Shown here piece after piece: positions 6,207 to 6,260 of a DNA stretch of 6,260 bases. The notes beneath the pieces are model-generated. The model did no database searches. It saw only the letters and a program-made list of their open reading frames with translations, and was not told the DNA's origin. A program made the translations under genes and the position numbers. This DNA is from an uncultured Muribaculaceae bacterium (GTDB lineage Bacteria; Bacteroidota; Bacteroidia; Bacteroidales; Muribaculaceae), in the NCBI GenBank assembly GCA_910584495.1, contig CAJUAR010000106.1, forward strand, positions 1 through 6,260, written 5' to 3'. Numbering within the stretch: the stretch's first letter is position 1; each line of letters opens with the position of its first letter.

Positions 6207-6242
6207 TAAGAGCCGGTTCGACAATATCTGTTAATCACCAGG
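6207..6242 (-). repeat. Right copy of 36-bp perfect inverted repeat
   Basis: This is the exact reverse complement of 20-55. Read rightward it begins TAAGAGCCGG. The CoA-transferase remnant ends at its left edge, and unrelated sequence (starting TCGCATGG) follows its right edge, which differs from the outer flank of the left copy. That is the pattern expected for the left and right ends of one insertion-sequence type: the same terminal repeat, then different internal sequence. An ATG at 6247-6249 could be the start of an element gene, but too little is visible to say. Confidence 0.85.
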
Positions 6243-6260
6243 TCGCATGGCTTGGAGTGA

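Noticed and set aside
6207..6242. tRNA 3'-end fragment as attachment site (GGTTCGA followed later by ATCACCA)
   Set aside because: The bases on either side of the TTCGA loop do not pair as a T stem, and the spacing to CCA is wrong for a tRNA, so an integrase site in a tRNA is not supported.
20..6242. Restoration of the CoA-transferase gene by inversion at the 36-bp repeats
   Set aside because: The in-frame TAA at the junction would be formed with either repeat copy, so simple inversion does not reopen the frame.
1..6260. Target-site duplication directly outside the two repeat copies
   Set aside because: The bases outside the repeats (ending GACCG on the left, starting TCGCA on the right) are not direct duplicates, so a single transposon bounded by these repeats is not supported.

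Overview
The window looks like a piece of a Bacteroidales gut bacterium, possibly of the Muribaculaceae or a near relative. The clearest signs are three upstream regions carrying the Bacteroidota -7 element TAnnTTTG, weak or absent Shine-Dalgarno sites, and secreted carbohydrate-active enzymes of types common in that order. The genus cannot be fixed from the sequence alone.

Layout from left to right: a 36-bp repeat (20-55); a leftward two-gene operon of an AraC-family regulator (1502-2380) and a secreted SGNH-type sialate O-acetylesterase-like enzyme (72-1505), joined by an ATGA overlap; a 200-bp divergent regulatory region with a promoter on each strand; a rightward secreted GH36 alpha-galactosidase (2581-4803); a non-coding stretch with three hairpins, the last a good rho-independent terminator; a leftward toxin-antitoxin pair (YoeB/Txe-like toxin 5137-5415, ribbon-helix-helix antitoxin 5412-5711, again with an ATGA overlap) and its own promoter; a short spacer with a long imperfect hairpin; the 3' remnant of an acetyl-CoA hydrolase/CoA-transferase gene (5969-6205); and a second, inverted copy of the same 36-bp repeat (6207-6242).

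The first three genes form a small carbohydrate-use locus. The alpha-galactosidase would remove terminal alpha-galactosyl groups and the esterase O-acetyl groups from a decorated glycan, under control of the divergently placed AraC regulator. No SusC/SusD pair is present in the window. The toxin-antitoxin module is visibly more AT-rich than its neighbours and looks like an accessory insertion.

The most unusual structural feature is the perfect 36-bp inverted repeat that brackets almost the whole window. The CoA-transferase reading frame ends exactly at the edge of the right copy. The simplest reading is that the window lies between two copies of an insertion sequence, with only their outer ends visible, and that one insertion cut the CoA-transferase gene. 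Site-specific inversion of the 6.15-kb segment is the main alternative. No wholly new system is demonstrated. The candidates worth checking are the bracketing repeat, the unusual YoeB/RHH pairing, and the 9-bp iterated operator candidate in its promoter.
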